The notes below the pieces were generated by a model that made no database searches, had not been told where the DNA came from, and saw only the letters and a program-made list of their open reading frames with translations. A stretch of DNA of 64,000 bases from Oscheius sp. JU75 (taxonomy: Eukaryota; Nematoda; Chromadorea; Rhabditida; Rhabditidae), in contig JASJZC010000001.1 of the NCBI GenBank assembly GCA_037178855.1, forward strand, positions 3,720,001 to 3,784,000, in the 5' to 3' direction. This document shows, one piece after another, positions 60,301 through 64,000 of this stretch; position 1 is the first letter of the stretch, and every line of letters starts with the position of its first letter. The position numbers and the translations under genes were made by a program.

Positions 60301-63300
60301 CAGGCTTCTCCGCATCTTCTGCTGGAGCCGTTTTAAGATGGATGACTGCCTTCTTTTTGGTTACGTGTTCTTTCACCGGACTGCTGGGTTTCACTTTGAG
60401 CCATGACTGTCCAGAATGATATACTTGTGCATGTTCCGGCAGCGGCAGTTGTTGAAGATCGTCATGGCGGTTAGTGTCTTCCAGAGGACCCTCGTAGGAA
60501 GTAGATGGCAGGTTATAAAGTTCTGGTTTAACCTGATCCTTTTCCACAGTTTCTTCATCACCTTCATGACGAACGCGAGCGATGTAACGGAACTGTCTGA
60601 TCTCTACTTCGGGTTCAGTGGTTGTGGTGTTTGTGACAACATTCTTGGAAACGTAAGGTACACGTGGCTGATGTTCGAGTGGCAAGTTGGCCAAGTCATC
60701 GCGACGATCAATAATGTCCAGAGGACCTTCGTAGCGGTCGGCAGTTGATGGATGTGAGTTGACCGTGCTTGACTCTCGACTAACTGACTTGCTCTTCTTT
60801 CCAGTTGTTTTCAAGAAGCCAAAAATACTTGAAGTAGATGCCTGGGACTTCTCGGTTGCTTCACTTGGCTTTGGTTCGTGAGAAGGAGCTAGGCGAGCAA
60901 CAAGACGAACTTCAGGCTTCTCCTCTACTTCCACTGGAGCCGTTTTAAGATGGATGACAGCCTTCTTCTTGGTTACGTGTTCTTTCACCGGACTGCTGGG
61001 TTTCACTTTGTCCCATGACTGTCCAGAATGATATACTTGCGCATGTTCTGGCAGTGGCAGTTGTTGGAGATCGTCATGGCGGTTAGTGTCTTCCAGAGGA
61101 CCTTCGTAGGAAGTAGATGGCAGGTTGTAAAGTTCTGGTTTGACCTGATCCTTCTCCACAGTTTCTTCATCACCTTCATGACGAACGCGGGCGATGTAAC
61201 GGAACTGTCTGATCTCTACTTCGGGTTCAGTGATTGTGGTGTTTGTGACAACAGTCTTGGAGACGTAAGGTACACGTGGCTGATGTTCGAGTGGCAAGTT
61301 GGCCAAGTCATCGCGACGATCAACAATGTCCAGAGGACCCTCGTAGGATGTAGAGGGTAGACCATAGAGTTTTGGTTTGATCTGATCCTTCTCCGCTGTT
61401 TCTTCATCACCTTCGTGACGAACCCGGGCGATATAACGGAACTGTCTGATCTCTACTTCGGGTTCTGTGATTGTGGTGTTTGTGACAACAGTCTTGGAGA
61501 CGTAAGGTACACGTGGCTGATGTTCGAGTGGCAAGTTGGCCAAGTCATCGCAACGATCAATAATGTCCAGAGGACCTTCGTAGCGGTCGGATGTTGACGG
61601 ATGTGAGTTGACCGTGCTCGACTCTCGACTAACTGACTTGCTCTCCTTTCCAGATGTTTTCAAGAAGCCAAAGATACTTGAAGTAGATGCCTGGGACTTC
61701 TCCGCTGCTGCAGCCGGTTCTGCCTCGCGAGAGGGAGCTATGCGAGCAACAATACGAACTTCAGGCTTCTCCTCTACTTCCACTGGAGCCGTTTTAAGAT
61801 GGATGACTGCCTTCTTTTTGGTTACGTGTTCTTTCATCGGACTGCTGGGTTTCACTTTGACCCATGACTGTCCAGAATGATATACTTGTGCATGTTCCGG
61901 CAGCGGCAGTTGTTGAAGATCGTCATGGCGGTTAGTGTCTTCCAGAGGACCCTCGTAGGAAGTAGATGGCAGGTTATAAAGTTCTGGTTTGACCTGATCC
62001 TTCTCCACAGTTTCTTCATCACCTTCATGACGAACGCGGGCGATGTAACGGAACTGTCTGATCTCTCCTTCGGGTTCAGTGGTTGTAGTGTTTGTGACTA
62101 CAGTCTTGGAGACGTAAGGTACACGTGGCTGAGGTTCGAGTGGCAAGCTGGCCAAGTCATCGCGACGATCAACAGTGTCCAGAGGACCTTCGTAGCGGTC
62201 GGATGTTGACGGATGTGAGTTGACCGTGCTCGACTCTCGACTAACTGACTTGCTCTCCTTTCCAGATGTTTTCAAGAAGCCAAAGATACTTGAAGTAGAT
62301 GCCTGGGACTTCTCCGCTGCTGCAGCCGGTTCTGCCTCGCGAGAGGGAGCTATGCGAGCAACAAGACGAACTTCAGGCTTCTCCTCTACTTCCACTGGAG
62401 CCGTTTTAAGATGGATGACTGCCTTATTCTTGGTTACGTGTTCTTTCACCGGACTGCTGGGTTTCACTTTGTCCCATGACTGTCCAGAATGATATACTTG
62501 TGCATGTTCCGGCAGCGGCAGTTGTTGGAGATCGTCATGGCGGTTAGTGTCTTCCAGAGGACCCTCGTAGGGAGTAGATGGCAGGTTATAAAGTTCTGGT
62601 TTAATCTGATCCTTTTCCACAGTTTCTTCATCACCTTCGTGACGAACGCGGGCGATGTAACGGAACTGTCTGATCTCTACTTCGGGTTCAGTGGTTGTAG
62701 TGTTAGTGACAACGGACTTGGAGATGTAAGATACACGTGGCTGATGTTCGAGTGGCAAGTTGGCCAAGTCATCGCGACGATCAACAGTGTCCAGAGGACC
62801 TTCGTAGCGGTCGGAAGTTGATGGATGTGTGTTGAGCATGCTTGACTCTCGACTAACCGACTTGCTCTTCTTTCCAGATGTTTTCAAGAAGCCAAAAATA
62901 CTTGAAGTAGATGTCTGGGACTTCTCAGATACTTCACTTGGTTTCTGTTCGTGAGACGGTGCTATGCGAGCAACAAGACGAACTTCAGGCTTCTCCTCTA
63001 CTTCCACTGGAGCCGTTTTAAGATGGATGACTGCCTTATTCTTGGTTACGTGTTCTTTCACCGGACTGCTGGGTTTCACTTTGTCCCATGACTGTTCAGA
63101 ATGATATATTTGAGCATGTTCTGAGAGAGGTAGTTGCTGTAGATCATCATGACGGTTAGTGTCTACCAGAGGACCTTCGTAGGAAGTGGATGGCAGGTTA
63201 TAAAGTTCTAGTTTGACCTGATCCTTTTCCACAGTTTCTTCATCACCTTCATGACGAACGCGGGCGATGTAACGGAACTGTCTGATCTCTACTTCGGGTT

Positions 63301-64000
63301 CTGTGATTGCGGTGTTTGCGACAACAGTTTTGGAGATGTAAGGTATACGTGGCTGGTGTTCCAGTGGCAAATTGGCCAAGTCATCGCGACGATCAACAGT
63401 GTCCAGAGGACCCTCGTAGGATGTAGAGGGCAGACCATAGAGTTCTGGTTTGACCTGATCCTTCTCCACAGTTTCTTCATCACCTTCGCGACGAACCCGG
63501 GCGATATAACGGAACTGTCTGATCTCTACTTCTGGTTCAGTGGGAGTGGTGTTTGTGACAGTCTTGGTGATGTAAGGTACACGTGGCTGATGTTGGAGTG
63601 GCAAGTTGGCCAAGTCATCGCGACGATCAACAGCATCCAGAGGACCTTCGTAGCGATCGGAGGTTGACGGATGTGAGTTAACCGTGCTTGACTCTCGATT
63701 AACTGACTTGCTCTTCTTTCTAGATGTTTTCAAGAAGCCAAAGATACTTGAAGTAGGTACCGGGTACTTCTCGGTTGCTTCACTTGGTTTTGGTTCGTGA
63801 GACGGAGCTGTGCGAGCAACAAGACGAACTTCAGGCTTCTCCGCATCTTCTGCTGGAGCCGTTTTAAGATGGATGACTGCCTTATTCTTGGTTACGTGTT
63901 CTTTCACCGGATTACTAGGTTTCACTTCTACCCATGACTGTCCAGAATGATATACTTGCGCATGTTCTGGCAGTGGCAGTTGTTGGAGATCGTCATGGCG
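51324..64000 (-). CDS. Giant protein 4.1 (FRM-1/coracle type) homolog with tandem-repeat exon, 5' part beyond window
   Basis: Exons found, in transcript order: over 64000 to 53702 (giant repeat exon, ending RMSSSAAFHTEG, then EVRVERRVEVQLEP and RSFLSRLGFK); 53098-53003 (GKHKSKKTKGGHEPNSSDSS); 52545-52429; 52130-51903 (ESGQPHTTVATWQETTVLPD); 51834-51703; 51641-51489; then two last exons to a stop at 51324. The 51.3-51.8 kb exons encode a clear 4.1 C-terminal domain: PIVDTQTRSVIYEA, KTVTSGNRTIETITYKTERD, ETHVEHRVTIHSEVPIDHDA, ELSAAILEATKLNPEF and ending VERIEVRQETST, as in human 4.1 (PIVHTETKTITYEA, ADIDHDxxLxxAI, KVVVHQET). The FERM domain should lie upstream, outside the window. Such proteins tie membrane proteins to spectrin-actin. 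Confidence 0.85.
53985..64000 (-). repeat. In-frame tandem array of 204-residue units (612 bp, some 846-849 bp)
   Basis: The minus-strand frame is uninterrupted from the window edge. A unit is module A (79 residues: YEGPLDTVDRRDDLANLPLE, EVEIRQFRYIARVRHEGDEE, LYNLPSTS) plus module B (125 residues: YEGPLEDTNRHDDLQQLPLP, EHAQVYHSGQSW, EKPEVRLVARIAPSHE, STSSIFGFLKTSGKKSKSVS, HPSTSDR). Using the B-module landmark, 15 copies occur at 54200, 54812, 55661, 56273, 57122, 57734, 58346, 58958, 59570, 60416, 61028, 61877, 62489, 63101 and 63947. Spacings of 612 are mixed with 846-849, the longer units having an extra A module. Every length is a multiple of three. Copies are highly similar, some identical over kilobases. 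Confidence 0.95.

Noticed and set aside
54200..63667. Recurrent plus-strand open frames of 60-189 codons across the repeat array
   Set aside because: They are the opposite-strand shadow of the tandem repeat; they recur with the same 612/849 spacing and show no independent features.

Overview
This window is nuclear DNA from an animal, most likely a nematode. The support is indirect but consistent. Genes are densely packed on both strands. Most introns are only about 38-60 bases with a T-rich CAG acceptor, and many start codons sit directly behind an isolated acceptor, as expected for spliced-leader trans-splicing. One seven-helix receptor resembles the nematode srx chemoreceptors, there are nematode-style small secreted Cys-rich proteins, and some same-strand genes are spaced like operons. 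I cannot name the species.

Layout. 0-10 kb: a PNRC-like gene (+), then a run of minus-strand genes. In transcription order these are UBE2K, a decayed TMEM135-like relic, fatty acid 2-hydroxylase, NOP10, a small one-helix protein, PSMG4 and mitochondrial isoleucyl-tRNA synthetase (IARS2). The last four are spaced like an operon, and PSMG4 overlaps IARS2. 10-17 kb: SYNCRIP/hnRNP R, a REV7 (MAD2L2)-like HORMA gene and a TMEM200-like gene, all plus. 17-19 kb: a minus-strand Pro/Tyr-rich structural protein, then non-coding DNA with two strong hairpins. 20-31 kb: an srx-like receptor, an atypical CaaX Ras-like GTPase, a secreted protein, YIPF6, the DNA primase large subunit, an unrecognised gene, a Cys-rich secreted protein and a lysosomal phospholipase (PLA2G15/LCAT type).

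31-37 kb is transposon-rich. A Tc1/mariner-like element with long inverted repeats has been broken by a nearly perfect, apparently intact Merlin element that made an 8-bp target duplication. 37-42 kb: four plus-strand housekeeping genes in a row (DAD1, UQCR11, spartin, ABT1/Esf2). 42-50 kb: DHODH and COMMD6 (minus, overlapping each other), FIG4 (+), a small Cys-rich membrane protein (+) and ABHD2 (minus).

51-64 kb is one minus-strand gene that ends in a clear protein 4.1 C-terminal domain. Just upstream lies a single exon of more than 10.2 kb, still open at the window edge. It encodes a highly homogeneous tandem array of 204-residue units, some with an extra 79-residue module. The array has itself been duplicated as larger blocks of 4,755 and 3,531 bp. 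This giant repeat-bearing 4.1 protein is the most striking object in the window.

Coordinates of multi-exon genes run from start codon to stop codon. Splice sites were read by eye and no alignments were run.
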